Assembly: GCF_028993615.1 (NCBI RefSeq)
Contig: NZ_CP118632.1
Location: 4,836,001-4,900,000, forward strand
Origin: Herbaspirillum sp. WKF16
GTDB lineage: Bacteria > Pseudomonadota > Gammaproteobacteria > Burkholderiales > Burkholderiaceae_D
Reading direction: 5' to 3'
DNA length: 64,000 nt
Shown here piece after piece: positions 1-9,063 of this stretch; position 1 is the stretch's first letter, and the number at the start of each line of letters is the position of its first letter. The notes under the pieces are model-generated. The model had not been told where the DNA came from, searched no databases, and saw only the letters and a list, made by a program, of their open reading frames with translations. The position numbers were made by a program, and so were the translations under genes.

Positions 1-924
1 CGAGAAGTCCTCGCGGAAGGCGGCGCGCACGGCACTGTGCTGGGCCATCTGCTGCGGCGTGATGGTGGCCGACCAGGCGAAGCGTTCGGCCACGCCGGGG
101 CCGAGCTGGAAGTCGTGGCGGCGGATGTTCTCGCCGTGGCTCTGCCATGCCTCGTAACCCTGGATATGGCGGAAGGCCCAGTACAGCGCGTCGAAGGACG
201 GCGAGGCGGTCTTCACCGGCTGCGCGGTGCCGATGGCGCCGGCCAGGCGGTCCAGCGTCTCGGAAAACACCGCCTGCACGCGCGGCTCCAGCAGCGCCAG
301 CACGTCGGCCGCCACCAGCGCGCGCGGACGCTCGGGCAGCGGCGCGCTGTCCTCGCCCAGCAGCACGTCGCCGGCGCGCGCGAAGGTGCCGATGTCGCGC
401 GCGAACCAGCCGCAGGTGTCGAAGGACGGCGCCAGGTCCATCACACCGGCCAGCGGCGCGCGGCCATGCGTGGGACGCAGGCCGACCAGCCCGCAATGGC
501 TGGCCGGGGCGCGCACCGAGCCGCCGGTGTCGGTGCCCAGCGCCAGGTCGGCCAGGCCGTTGGACACCGCCGAAGCCGAGCCGGAGCTGGAACCGCCGGG
601 GATGCGGTCGGGCGCGCCGCCGTTGCGCGGCGTGCCGAAGTGGGCGTTCTTGCCGTTCATCGAGAAAGCCAGCTCGTCGGTATAGACCTTGCCGACGAAG
701 CGCGCGCCCGCCAGCGCCAGCGCCTGCACCGCCGGCGCCGAGGAGGGCTTGATGCCCGACAGCGCCAGCATGTGCGGATTGCCGCAGCCGGTCGGATAGC
801 CGGCGACGTCGAAGATGTCCTTCACGGCGAAGCTGAGGCCGGCCAGCGGCCCGTTGGCGGCGGCCGCGAGCGGCACGAAGGGATAGGGAACGAAGCAGCG
901 TGCGGAAGAAGCGTCGGCGGTCAT
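1..924 (-). CDS. Amidase signature family protein (C-terminus cut by window edge)
   Basis: The reading frame starts at the ATG complementary to 922-924 and runs off the left edge, so 308 residues are visible and the C-terminus is missing. It shows the amidase-signature Ser-cisSer-Lys triad: Lys35 in FAVKD, the glycine/serine loop GGSSSGSA at about 110-117, and the nucleophile region DTGGSVRAP around residue 136. The family hydrolyses carboxamides to acid plus ammonia in the cytoplasm. It lies 66 bp downstream of the peptide-type ABC transporter genes on the same strand and probably belongs to that operon, so it may release ammonia from an imported amide. The substrate cannot be read from sequence. 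Confidence 0.85.
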   Translation of the reverse strand, partial: MTADASSARCFVPYPFVPLAAAANGPLAGLSFAVKDIFDVAGYPTGCGNPHMLALSGIKPSSAPAVQALALAGARFVGKVYTDELAFSMNGKNAHFGTPRNGGAPDRIPGGSSSGSASAVSNGLADLALGTDTGGSVRAPASHCGLVGLRPTHGRAPLAGVMDLAPSFDTCGWFARDIGTFARAGDVLLGEDSAPLPERPRALVAADVLALLEPRVQAVFSETLDRLAGAIGTAQPVKTASPSFDALYWAFRHIQGYEAWQSHGENIRRHDFQLGPGVAERFAWSATITPQQMAQHSAVRAAFREDFS

Positions 925-990
925 GCGGAGTCCTTGTGCCTGTATGTCGTGGGTGTCGTCAATCTCGTGGATGCGGTTGCGAAGGCGCGC

Positions 991-1986
991 TCACGCGGCG
1001 GCGTACTGCAGTTCGTGCGCGCGCAGGCAGCGCACAGTATGCGCCGCGTCCAGCTTTTGTTCCGGTGGCTGCTGCGTGCGGCAGTCGGCGCCGGCATGCG
1101 CGCAGCGTTCGGCGAACGCGCAGCCCGGCGGCAGGTTGGCCAGGTCGGGCGGCGAGCCGGGGATGGTCTGCAAGCGCTGGCCCTTCTGCATCGCGCCGTG
1201 GCTGCGGCTTTGCAGCAGCGACATGGTGTAGGGATGGCGCGGCTGCGCCAGCAGCTGCGCCGCCGGCCCCTGTTCGACGATGCGCCCGGCGTACATCACG
1301 GCGATGCGGTCGGCCACTTCCACCGCCGCGCCGATGTCGTGCGTGACGAAGATGATCGACAGGCCGAGCTCGCGCTGCAGCTCGCGCAGGAGCAGCAGGA
1401 TCTGGATCTGCACCGTGGCGTCCAGCGCCGTGGTGGGTTCGTCGGCCAGCAGCACCTTGGGCGAGCACGACAGCGCCAGGGCGATCATGGCGCGCTGGCG
1501 CATGCCGCCCGACATCTCGTGCGGGTAGGCCTCCAGCCGCCGTTCCGGGCTGGGAATGCGCACCTTCTCGAACAGCGCCAGCGCCTGCGCCCGGGCTTGC
1601 GCGGCCGAGACCTTCTTGTGGCGGCGGATGGTCTCGACGATCTGGCTGCCCACCGTGTAGACCGGGTCCAGCGCCAGCAGCGGCTCCTGGAAGATCATCG
1701 CCACGCTGGCCCCGCGCAGCGCCGACAGGGCGCGCGCATTCATCTTCAGCACATCCTGCCCGGCCACCTCCAATGCGCCCTCGATGCGGGTGCGGCGCTC
1801 CGGGTGCAGGCGCATGATGGAGCGCAGCGAGACGCTCTTGCCCGATCCCGATTCGCCGATCAGCGCCACCACCTCGCCCTCGCCCAACTCCAGGTCGACG
1901 CCGCTGACGGCGCGGATGGTCTTGCCGGGCGCCTTGAAGCTCACGCGCAGGTCGCGCAGGCTGACCATGCTCTTGATGTCAGCCAT
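991..1986 (-). CDS. Dipeptide/oligopeptide-type ABC transporter ATP-binding protein (DppD/OppD-like)
   Basis: A 331-residue ABC ATPase with Walker A GESGSGKS at residues 44-51, signature MSGGMRQR and Walker B VLLADEP. After the nucleotide-binding domain comes the C-terminal oligopeptide/dipeptide extension with its conserved cysteines (CAFAERC, near the end), typical of DppD/OppD proteins and of the usual 320-335 residue length. It overlaps the 3' end of the second ATPase gene by 8 bp, which implies translational coupling. It would power uptake of peptides or a similar solute from the periplasm together with the permeases upstream. The exact substrate is unknown. Confidence 0.92.
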   Translation of the reverse strand: MADIKSMVSLRDLRVSFKAPGKTIRAVSGVDLELGEGEVVALIGESGSGKSVSLRSIMRLHPERRTRIEGALEVAGQDVLKMNARALSALRGASVAMIFQEPLLALDPVYTVGSQIVETIRRHKKVSAAQARAQALALFEKVRIPSPERRLEAYPHEMSGGMRQRAMIALALSCSPKVLLADEPTTALDATVQIQILLLLRELQRELGLSIIFVTHDIGAAVEVADRIAVMYAGRIVEQGPAAQLLAQPRHPYTMSLLQSRSHGAMQKGQRLQTIPGSPPDLANLPPGCAFAERCAHAGADCRTQQPPEQKLDAAHTVRCLRAHELQYAAA

Positions 1987-3070
1987 GGGCCGTCTCCTTC
2001 ATCGCCATGCCGGCGTCGAATCGTTCGCCATCGAAACCGCTGCCCGGCTCGTAGCGCAGGCAGGCCACGCCGTGGCCGTCGGCGGCCTGGGTGAAGGCAG
2101 GCGCGCGCAGCTTGCAGACTTCCTGCGCGAACTGGCAGCGCGTGTGGAAGCGGCAGCCCGGCGGCGGGTCGATGGGATTGGGCGGATCGCCGGCCAGCGG
2201 CGCCTCCTCGGTGCGGCGCGCCGGATCCATGCTGGGCATGGAGCGCAGCAGCGCGCGCGTGTAGGGATGCTTCGGCGCGTCGAACACCTGCTCGGCCGGA
2301 CCGACCTCGACCACCTGGCCGAGGTACATCACCAGCACGCGGTCGGAGATGAAGCGCACCACGTTCAAGTCGTGGCTGATGAAGAGATAGGTGAGGCCGA
2401 ACTCCTGCTTCAGGTCCTGCAGCAGGTTCAGCACCTGGGCCTCGACCGACTTGTCCAGCGCCGACACGGCCTCGTCCAGGATCACCAGCCGCGGCTCCAG
2501 CGCCAGGGCGCGCGCGATGTTGACGCGCTGGCGCTGGCCGCCGGAGAGCTCGTGCGGATAGCGGCCGGCGAAACGCTCGGGCTGCAATCCCACGCGCGCC
2601 AGCAGGCTGCGGGCGCGGGCGATCGCCTCGCGCGCCGGCAGGCCGTGCACGATGGGGGCGAAGGCGATCGAGTCCTCGATGGTCATGCGCGGGTTCAGCG
2701 ACGAATAACTGTCCTGGAACACCATCTGCGCCTGGCGCCGGAACTGGCGCAGCGGCATCGCGCGCGAGCCGACGGTCCGGCCGTCGAACACCAGCTCGCC
2801 ACTGTCTTGCCCGATCAGCTGCATGAGCACGCGCGCGGTGGTGGACTTGCCGCAGCCGGACTCGCCGACCACGCCCAGGGTCTCGCCCTTCATGATGTCG
2901 AAGCTCACGCCGTCGACCGCGCGCACGGCGCTCCTGGCGGCGCCGGAAAACGGCAGCCCCTTTTGCTTCAAGGGGAAATGCTTGAGCAGCCGGCGTACGC
3001 CCAGGAGCGGCTGGCGCGGGCCGCCGACGTCGCGGTCGTCGGCGGTGAGGAGATGGGCAGTCAGGCTCAT
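1979..3070 (-). CDS. Dipeptide/oligopeptide-type ABC transporter ATP-binding protein (DppF/OppF-like)
   Basis: The start at 3070 gives a 363-residue protein and an ATGA overlap with the permease gene upstream; the open frame continues further upstream, but only inside that permease gene. Walker A is GESGCGKS at 69-76, the signature is LSGGQRQR, and the C-terminal oligopeptide extension contains CRFHTRC. The N-terminal LLKHFPLK stretch before the ABC core is typical of the F-type subunit. Gene order is F before D, the reverse of E. coli dpp. It forms the heterodimeric ATPase with the next gene. Confidence 0.9.
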   Translation of the reverse strand: MSLTAHLLTADDRDVGGPRQPLLGVRRLLKHFPLKQKGLPFSGAARSAVRAVDGVSFDIMKGETLGVVGESGCGKSTTARVLMQLIGQDSGELVFDGRTVGSRAMPLRQFRRQAQMVFQDSYSSLNPRMTIEDSIAFAPIVHGLPAREAIARARSLLARVGLQPERFAGRYPHELSGGQRQRVNIARALALEPRLVILDEAVSALDKSVEAQVLNLLQDLKQEFGLTYLFISHDLNVVRFISDRVLVMYLGQVVEVGPAEQVFDAPKHPYTRALLRSMPSMDPARRTEEAPLAGDPPNPIDPPPGCRFHTRCQFAQEVCKLRAPAFTQAADGHGVACLRYEPGSGFDGERFDAGMAMKETAHG

Positions 3071-3978
3071 TGTTTGACCTCCATGGCCGAACGCAGGCCG
3101 TCGGACAGCATGTTGAAGGAAATCGACGTGACGAAGATGAAGGCGCCGGGCAAGGCCGCCACCCACGGCTGGGTGTAGATGGCGGTGCGCAGGGTGTTGA
3201 GCATCAGGCCCCACTCCGGCTCCGGCGGCTTGACGCCCAGGCCCAGGAAGGACAGGCCCGAGGCCAGGATCATCGAGACCGAGATCAGGCTGGTCGAATA
3301 CACGAAGATCGGCCCCAGCACGTTGCCCAGCACGTGGGCGCGCACGATGGTGAAGGCGCCGGCGCCGGAGGCGCGCGCGGCGTCCACGTAGTCGCTGCGC
3401 CGCACCTGTGTGGTGACGCTCTCGGCGATGCGCGCGATCTGCGGCACGAAGACGATGGTCAGCGAGGTCAGCGCATTGAAGATGCCCGCCCCCAGCGCGC
3501 CCGACAAGGCGATGGCCAGCAGCACCGAGGGAAAGGCGTAGAGGATGTCGATGCTGCGCATCACCGCGGTGTTGACGATGCCGCCGGCATAGCCGGCCAG
3601 GATGCCCAGGCCGCTGCCGATGACGAAGGCCAGCAGCACCGGCGTGATGCCCATGAACAGCGACAGCCGGCCGCCCAGGATCAGGCGCGACAGCAGGTCG
3701 CGTCCCAGCTCGTCGGTGCCCAGCAGGTGGCCGGCGGTGCCGATGGGTTTCAGGCGCGCGAACATCGAGGTGGCGAACGGGTCGGCCGGCATCAGCCAGG
3801 GCGCGGCGATGGCCGCGGCGATCAGCGCCAGCAGGATGGCGCCGGCGATCATCGCGGCGGGGTTGCGCACCAGGCGCGCGCCGACGTTGGCCCAATGGCC
3901 GCGCGAGCGGCGCATGGCCGGGGCTGCCGTTGCGGCGGCGACCGGCCCCGGAGCGGAGGTATTGGCGGAGAGGCTCAT
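3067..3978 (-). CDS. Peptide-type ABC transporter permease (DppC-like)
   Basis: A 303-residue inner-membrane permease. A cytoplasmic N-terminus is followed by a first membrane helix (about 37-55) and the conserved DELGRDLLSRLILGGRLSL segment of DppC/OppC proteins, then further helices and the EAA loop (AARASGAGAF). Its start is 1 bp from the DppB-like stop and its end overlaps the ATPase start by 4 bp, so it sits in a tightly coupled operon. The N-terminus is slightly extended and Ala/Pro-rich before the first helix. It pairs with the DppB-like protein to form the channel. Confidence 0.92.
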   Translation of the reverse strand: MSLSANTSAPGPVAAATAAPAMRRSRGHWANVGARLVRNPAAMIAGAILLALIAAAIAAPWLMPADPFATSMFARLKPIGTAGHLLGTDELGRDLLSRLILGGRLSLFMGITPVLLAFVIGSGLGILAGYAGGIVNTAVMRSIDILYAFPSVLLAIALSGALGAGIFNALTSLTIVFVPQIARIAESVTTQVRRSDYVDAARASGAGAFTIVRAHVLGNVLGPIFVYSTSLISVSMILASGLSFLGLGVKPPEPEWGLMLNTLRTAIYTQPWVAALPGAFIFVTSISFNMLSDGLRSAMEVKQ

Positions 3979-3979
3979 G

Positions 3980-4933
3980 TCAGGCTCGCTCGATGCGTGG
4001 GTCGAAAATGGTTTGCAGGATGTCCACCAGCAGGTTCAGCGCCACGAAGAACAGCGCCAGCACCAGGATGCTTCCCTGCAGCAGCGGCAGGTCGCGCTGG
4101 AAGATCGCCTGGTTCAGCAGGAAGCCGGTGCCGGGCCAGGAGAACACGGTCTCGATCAGGATCGAGCCGCCCAGCAGGTAGCCCAGCTGCAGGCCCATCA
4201 CCGCCAGCGCGGTGGGCGCGGAATTCTTGACCACGTGGCGCAGCACGCCGGCCTCGGACAGCCCGCGCGCCTTCAGGCCGACCACGAACTCCTGCGACAG
4301 GATGTCGGCCACCAGCGCGCGCACCGTGCGCGCGATGATGCCCATCGGGATGAAGGACATGGTGACGGCCGGCATGATCAGGTACTTCACGTGTTCCAGG
4401 TCCCACAGCCAGGCGCCCGAGCCGTCCGGCCCGGCGCCGGTGGCCGGCAGCCACATCAGCTTTGACGAGAACACGATCACCAGCACCATGCCCAGCCAGT
4501 AGTGCGGCACCGACACCCCGACGACCGAGATGAAGGAGGCCGCGCGATCCAGCCAGGAGTTGCGGAAGTAGCCGGCCACGAAGCCGAACAGCGCGCCGAA
4601 GACGAAGCCGATGGCGGTGGCCGCCGCCGCCAGCATGAAGGTATTGCCGACCGCCTTGAACACCTCGGCGGCCACCGGTCGCCCGGTGGCGATCGAGCTG
4701 CCGAGGTCGCCCTGCAGCGCGCGCCACACCCAGCTGAAGAATTGCTCGGGGTAGCTGCGGTTGAAGCCGTACAGCTCCATGAGCTGCTTTTGCAGGTCGG
4801 GCGAGGCATCCGGTGGCAGGATCGCCACCAGCGGATCGCCGGGCGCGATATGGACCAGCATGAAGCACAGGAAGGCCACGCCCAGCATGATGGGCAAGGC
4901 GTACAGCACACGGCGGATCAGGTAGGAAATCAT
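3980..4933 (-). CDS. Peptide-type ABC transporter permease (DppB-like)
   Basis: I chose the ATG at 4933, giving 317 residues that begin MISYLIRRVLYALPIMLGV, the standard N-terminus of DppB/OppB permeases. An in-frame ATG at 5029 would add 32 residues with no family counterpart. The protein has the N-terminal helix, the periplasmic HIAPGDP segment and the LKARGLSEAGVLRHVVKN EAA loop. It forms the transmembrane channel with the DppC-like subunit. A GC-rich hairpin (4948-4969) separates it from the binding-protein gene and may lower its expression relative to the binding protein. Confidence 0.9.
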   Translation of the reverse strand: MISYLIRRVLYALPIMLGVAFLCFMLVHIAPGDPLVAILPPDASPDLQKQLMELYGFNRSYPEQFFSWVWRALQGDLGSSIATGRPVAAEVFKAVGNTFMLAAAATAIGFVFGALFGFVAGYFRNSWLDRAASFISVVGVSVPHYWLGMVLVIVFSSKLMWLPATGAGPDGSGAWLWDLEHVKYLIMPAVTMSFIPMGIIARTVRALVADILSQEFVVGLKARGLSEAGVLRHVVKNSAPTALAVMGLQLGYLLGGSILIETVFSWPGTGFLLNQAIFQRDLPLLQGSILVLALFFVALNLLVDILQTIFDPRIERA

Positions 4934-4947
4934 GGCGGCTCGTGCCT

Positions 4948-4969
4948 GCCGCCGACATTCGCCGGCGGC
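4948..4969 (-). other. Intercistronic hairpin between binding-protein and permease genes
   Basis: A GCCGCCG arm (4948-4954) pairs with CGGCGGC (4963-4969) around an 8-nt loop. There is no T-run on the minus strand, so it is not a classical terminator. In many ABC operons such hairpins protect the 3' end of the binding-protein message or attenuate downstream expression; that role is inferred here. Confidence 0.5.
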
Positions 4970-5033
4970 TTGGGTAGAAGGAAATTCGCTTGCGGGCGGC
5001 GCAGGCATCGCTGCCCGCGCCGCGTTCACGCCA

Positions 5034-6686
5034 TCAGTCCATGCTCATGGTGGCGATGTCGATGAACCAGCTCTGCGGCTGCACCACGCCCTTGACCTTG
5101 GCCGAGATGGCGCGCGGTCCGGTGTCGTGCGCGACCCAGATGAACGGCGCCTCGTCGACGATCTTGGCGTGCAGCTGGGCCAGCAGGGCATCGCGGGCCT
5201 TGGGCTCGAAGGTGGTGCGCGCCTTGGCGATCAGGCCGTCCACGTCCGGGTTGCTGTAGTAGCCCCAGTTGTTGGAGGTCGGCGGCGCGGCCTTGGTGTC
5301 GACGAAGCGCACCATCGCGAAGAACGGATCCATCGAGGCGAAGCTGATGTTGACCGCGTTGGCGCCGTGCGCGCTGGCATCCTTGGCGCCGATGCGCCAG
5401 TTGGTGTAGAGCGTGTTCCATTCGATCACGTCGAACTGCACGTCGAAGAAGCAGTCCTTCAGGTTCTGCTGCATGAACTCGTTCATCGGCAGCGGCTGCA
5501 TCTGGCCCGAGCCGGAAGCCGAGATCTGCACCTTCACCGTCAGCGGCTTGGCGGCGGAATAGCCGGCCTCGGTCATGAGCTTCTTGGCGGCGGCGGGGTC
5601 GTACTTGATCTGGAAGCTGGGGTTGCCGCGCCACGGATGGCCGGGCTCGACCGTGCCGGTGGCCTCGCCCATCAGCCCGCCCAGCAGCTGCTTCATGGCC
5701 GGACGGTTGATGCACAGGTTGGCGGCGTAGCGCACACGCTTGTCCAGCCAGGGCGAGCCGGGCACGAAGGACAGCTGCCACGGCCACACGTGCGGCTGCG
5801 GGTTGGAGTAGATCTTGAAGCCGCGGCCCTTGATGGCGTCCAGCGCATCCGGCGCCGGCGCCTCGATCCAGTCGACCTGGCCCGACATCAGCGCGGCGGT
5901 GCGCGAGTTGGCTTCAGGCAGCGGCAGCATCACCACGCGGTCGATCTTGGGGCGGCGATGGGCGTCCCAGTAAGCGTCGTTCTTCACCACTTCCAGGCGC
6001 TCGCGCGCCACGAACTTGCTCATCTTGAAGGGGCCGGTGCCGGAGGCGTCCGCCGCGAAGGCGGTCCAGGCCTGCTTGGCGCGCTCGGCCTTGTCCGCCA
6101 CCGAGGCCGGCACCGCGGCCAGCTTCTTCTCCCACTGCGCGGGCGAGGCCATGAACAGGTTGGTCAGGTTGATCGGCAGGAAGGAGTCCGGCTCGGAGGT
6201 GGTCAGCTCCACGGTCAGGTCGTCGACCTTGCGCGCCGAGCGCAGCGTGGGCATGCGCGAGGCGGTCACGCCGACCTGGCTGGGATCGAACTGCGGGGCG
6301 TTCTTGTCGAGCACCTTGTTGACGTTCCACACCACGGCGTCGGCATTGAAGGCCGAGCCGTCATGGAACTTCACGCCGGGGCGCAGCTTGAAGATCCACT
6401 TGGTCTTGTCCTTGGCGTCCACCGCCCACGACAGCGCGAGGTCGGGGATGAGCTCGCTGGCGCGGTCGGCCTTGGACAGGTCCCACTGGGTGAGGCCGTC
6501 GTACATCGGGATGCCGGTGAAGCGGTTACCCTCGAAGCCCTGGTCGGGCTGGCCCAGCGTGCGCGGGATGTCGCCGGCGGTCATGGCGATGCGCAGCACC
6601 TTCTCGGCATGCGCGGGCAACGCGGCAAAGGCGCCGAAGGCCAGGCTACAGGCCAGCGTCAGGGTGGCGGTTTGGGGGAATTTCAT
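5034..6686 (-). CDS. Peptide-type ABC transporter substrate-binding protein (SBP family 5)
   Basis: A 550-residue periplasmic solute-binding protein of the DppA/OppA/NikA family. I chose the ATG at 6686 because it gives a clear Sec signal peptide (MKF, a hydrophobic core, cleavage after LPAHA near residue 27). An upstream in-frame ATG would add 19 polar residues ahead of it. The family pattern is visible: DGLTQWD, then ALSWAVDAKDKTKWIFKLRPG for the KWTFxLR block, and GTGPFKMSKF. It captures the solute in the periplasm and delivers it to the two permeases. First structural gene after the GntR regulator. Confidence 0.92.
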   Translation of the reverse strand: MKFPQTATLTLACSLAFGAFAALPAHAEKVLRIAMTAGDIPRTLGQPDQGFEGNRFTGIPMYDGLTQWDLSKADRASELIPDLALSWAVDAKDKTKWIFKLRPGVKFHDGSAFNADAVVWNVNKVLDKNAPQFDPSQVGVTASRMPTLRSARKVDDLTVELTTSEPDSFLPINLTNLFMASPAQWEKKLAAVPASVADKAERAKQAWTAFAADASGTGPFKMSKFVARERLEVVKNDAYWDAHRRPKIDRVVMLPLPEANSRTAALMSGQVDWIEAPAPDALDAIKGRGFKIYSNPQPHVWPWQLSFVPGSPWLDKRVRYAANLCINRPAMKQLLGGLMGEATGTVEPGHPWRGNPSFQIKYDPAAAKKLMTEAGYSAAKPLTVKVQISASGSGQMQPLPMNEFMQQNLKDCFFDVQFDVIEWNTLYTNWRIGAKDASAHGANAVNISFASMDPFFAMVRFVDTKAAPPTSNNWGYYSNPDVDGLIAKARTTFEPKARDALLAQLHAKIVDEAPFIWVAHDTGPRAISAKVKGVVQPQSWFIDIATMSMD

Positions 6687-6770
6687 ATCAGTGCTTTCCT
6701 TTGTTGGAAACGACGGTGGACACGGCGACAGATGAAACGACACAGCGGAGGGAAACCGGAGAAGCGACCG

Positions 6771-7475
6771 TCACGGCAGCCCGAACCTGAGTTCGACGCG
6801 GGCGGCGGCGTTGACCACATGCTGCTGCATGGCCTGGCGCGCGCCATCGGCGTCGCCGGCGGAGATCGCGGCGGCGATGGCGCGGTGCTCGACGGCCGGC
6901 GCCCAGATGCGCTCGCGGTCGGCGAAGGGCACGCGCAGGCTGTGGCTGATCGGGCTCTCGAACTGGCGCACCAGCTGGGTGAAGCCGGGGTTGCCGGAGA
7001 GCTCGGCGATGAGCTGGTGGAATTCGAAATCGGCGTGCGAGGCGCTGACCAGGTCGAGGTTCTTCAGCGCCTCTTCGAAGCGCGCCTGGATGCCCCACAG
7101 GCGCGGCGTGGCATGCGGCGTGATGTGACGCGCGGCCAATGCGGCGGCGGCCGACTCCATCACGTAGCGCAGCTGGAAAATCGCGGCCAGCTCCAGCGGC
7201 GGCGTGGCGGGCGCGGCCTCGCCCTCGGCGCTGGGCTGGGGCGGCGGCGGGGTTGCGCGGCCGGACTGGCGCTCGGCCACCAGCGTGCCCTTGCCCGGCA
7301 CCGAGCGGATGAAACCCAGCGCCTCCAGCATCGACAAGGCCTCGCGCAGCGACGCGCGACTGATGCCCATCGAGTCCGACAGCTCGCGCTGGCTGGGCAG
7401 CATTTCGCCCGGCAGGTAGGTGCCGGAGAGGATCTGGCGCTGCAGGGTCTGTGCTGCGATATTGGGCATGCTCAT
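6771..7475 (-). CDS. GntR family transcriptional regulator, FadR/FCD subfamily
   Basis: A 234-residue one-component regulator. Residues 1-75 are the winged helix-turn-helix (LPSQRELSDSMGISRASLRE, then the GFIRSVPGKGTLVAE wing). The rest is an all-helical FCD ligand-binding domain with a metal-binding pattern (HADFEFH, then later EHRAIAAAI). It lies directly upstream of the ABC-amidase genes on the same strand, 84 bp before the binding-protein start, so it probably controls them. A FadR-like palindrome 38 bp upstream of its own start suggests autoregulation. FCD proteins usually sense small organic acids, and the ligand here is unknown. Confidence 0.9.
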   Translation of the reverse strand: MSMPNIAAQTLQRQILSGTYLPGEMLPSQRELSDSMGISRASLREALSMLEALGFIRSVPGKGTLVAERQSGRATPPPPQPSAEGEAAPATPPLELAAIFQLRYVMESAAAALAARHITPHATPRLWGIQARFEEALKNLDLVSASHADFEFHQLIAELSGNPGFTQLVRQFESPISHSLRVPFADRERIWAPAVEHRAIAAAISAGDADGARQAMQQHVVNAAARVELRFGLP

Positions 7476-7510
7476 CGGTGCAATCCTCGGTGGCCTCGGG
7501 CTTGGCCTGA

Positions 7511-7523
7511 CTGGTCAGACCGC
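7511..7523. promoter_or_regulatory. Putative GntR/FCD operator
   Basis: The palindrome GGTC-A-GACC (7513-7521), flanked by ACT on the left, matches the core of the FadR-type operator (TGGTCNGACCA). A further TGGTCA half-site lies at 7531-7536. The location just upstream of the GntR-type gene start fits an autoregulatory operator. This is motif matching only. Confidence 0.5.
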
Positions 7524-7707
7524 GGATGCGTGGTCAGCAATTAGCGTGCCACTGTCGCATCGCACGCCGCAAAGCCTTGCGGCGCCTGGTGTTCAGCGCG
7601 ATTGCCGGATTTCGCCGGCGGCGCGGCGCGTGCACGGATACGGCGCGGCGCGGCGGCCCGGTGCGCGGGATTGATGCACGCGCGCGCACCGCCGCGCGCC
7701 GCGGGCG

Positions 7708-7734
7708 AAAAAAAAGCCCGGTCGGGGACCGGGC
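7708..7734 (-). terminator. Rho-independent terminator of the Bcr/CflA-type transporter gene
   Basis: On the minus strand GCCCGGTC, a short loop and GACCGGGC form a perfect 8-bp stem followed by eight T residues. It lies 22 bp after the transporter stop codon. Confidence 0.9.
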
Positions 7735-7755
7735 CTGGGAGCATGCGTCTTCTGG

Positions 7756-8982
7756 TCAGCGCGCGGGCAAGGGCGCCGCCGTCTCGTGCTTGGCCACCAG
7801 GTGGTAAAGCAGGAAGGCCGAGACGCCGCAGAAGGCCATCAGCGACACCAGCGGCAATGCGGTGCCGTCGTGCCAGATGCTCATCACCACGCCGGAGAGC
7901 ACGCCCATGCCGAACTGCAGCGTGCCCATCAGCGCCGCGGCGGTACCGGCCTGGCGACCCTGGTGCTTGAGTGCGATGGCGGTAGCGTTGGGGCCGGTGA
8001 ATCCGTAAGCGGTGAGGAAGCCGAAGAAACCGACCAGCAGCAGCGGCAGGCTTTCCCATCCCGCCAGCACCGCCAGCGCCACGAACAGCGAGAGGCCGGC
8101 CGGCACCCACAGGACCTTGCCCAGCACGCGCTCGGCGGAACGCTTGATCACCAGCCGCGCGTTGACCTGGGAGGCCGCGATCAGGCCGATGGCGTTGGAG
8201 GCGAACACGAAGCCGAAGTATTGCGGCTTGATGCCGTGCAGCTCGATGATCACGAACGGGCCGCCGGCGATGTAGGCGAACATGCCGGCCTGCACCAGCC
8301 CGCCGCACAGCACGTAGGACATGAACTGGCGGTGACGCAGCAGGCCCCAGTACTGGCGCAGCGTGCGGCCCAGGTGCAGCGGTTCGGCGCGGCTGGCGTC
8401 GACGGTCTCGGTGAGGAAGCGGCGGGTGCCCAGGATGCACAGCAGGCCGAAAATGGTCAGCACCACGAAGATGCCGCGCCAGCTGGCGAACACCAGCATC
8501 AGGCCGCCGATGAAGGGCGCCAGGATCGGCGCCAGGCCGAACACCAGCATGAGCATCGAGAAGGCCTTGGCCGAGCCCTCGGCGCCCATGCGGTCGCGCA
8601 CCATGGCGCGCGGGATCACCATGCCGGCGCTGCCGCCCAGGCCCTGGAACAGGCGCAGCACGATCAGCGTCTCGATGTTCTGCGCGAAGATGCACAGCAA
8701 GGAACTGATGAAGTACAGGCCGATGCCGAAGAATAGCGGCGGCTTGCGGCCGAAGCGGTCCGACAGCGGCCCGTAGAACATCTGGCCGGCCGCCAGGCCG
8801 ACCAGGAAGGCCGCCAGCGTCAGTTGTACCAGGTTGGTGCCGACCCCGAGGTCCTGGGCGATGGCGGTGAAGCTGGGCAGGTACATGTCGATGGCCAGCG
8901 CGCCCATCGCGGTGAGGCCGGCCAGCACGGCCAGCCATGGGGGAAATTTGCCCGTCGAGAGCGAAGTGTCGTTGTTGTGCAT
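7756..8982 (-). CDS. MFS multidrug efflux transporter, Bcr/CflA family
   Basis: A 408-residue, about 12-helix major facilitator. The start at 8982 (MHNNDTSL) is chosen because the long upstream open frame has no membrane or family character. Diagnostic features are ALAIDMYLPSF in helix 1, LVGLAAGQMFYGPLSDRFGRKPPLF (motif A between helices 2 and 3), and APILAPFIGG in helix 5, all as in Bcr/CflA drug:H+ antiporters. It probably exports a drug or toxic metabolite across the inner membrane. It has its own terminator and appears monocistronic. Confidence 0.92.
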   Translation of the reverse strand: MHNNDTSLSTGKFPPWLAVLAGLTAMGALAIDMYLPSFTAIAQDLGVGTNLVQLTLAAFLVGLAAGQMFYGPLSDRFGRKPPLFFGIGLYFISSLLCIFAQNIETLIVLRLFQGLGGSAGMVIPRAMVRDRMGAEGSAKAFSMLMLVFGLAPILAPFIGGLMLVFASWRGIFVVLTIFGLLCILGTRRFLTETVDASRAEPLHLGRTLRQYWGLLRHRQFMSYVLCGGLVQAGMFAYIAGGPFVIIELHGIKPQYFGFVFASNAIGLIAASQVNARLVIKRSAERVLGKVLWVPAGLSLFVALAVLAGWESLPLLLVGFFGFLTAYGFTGPNATAIALKHQGRQAGTAAALMGTLQFGMGVLSGVVMSIWHDGTALPLVSLMAFCGVSAFLLYHLVAKHETAAPLPAR

Positions 8983-9034
8983 GTGGGAATTCTGGGGGCA
9001 GCCGTTGGTCGCGGCTGTTGGAGTGCGGAGCGAC

Positions 9035-9063
9035 ATTATAGATCGGCGGCCGCTTTCCTTCAG
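9035..9063 (-). promoter_or_regulatory. Possible sigma-70 promoter of the Bcr/CflA-type gene
   Basis: On the minus strand a perfect -10 TATAAT (complement of 9035-9040) is preceded at 17 bp by CTGAAG, a weak -35. It sits about 55 bp upstream of the chosen start. The rest of the 294-bp divergent gap (8983-9276) shows nothing else I can name. Confidence 0.45.

Noticed and set aside
37..2094. Long open frame (685 codons) on the plus strand
   Set aside because: It lies opposite the amidase and ABC ATPase genes, is Arg/Gln/His-rich without any family motif, and is a typical antisense shadow in GC-rich DNA.
4932..7544. 870-codon plus-strand open frame
   Set aside because: Shadow of the binding-protein and GntR genes on the minus strand; low-complexity composition and no domain.
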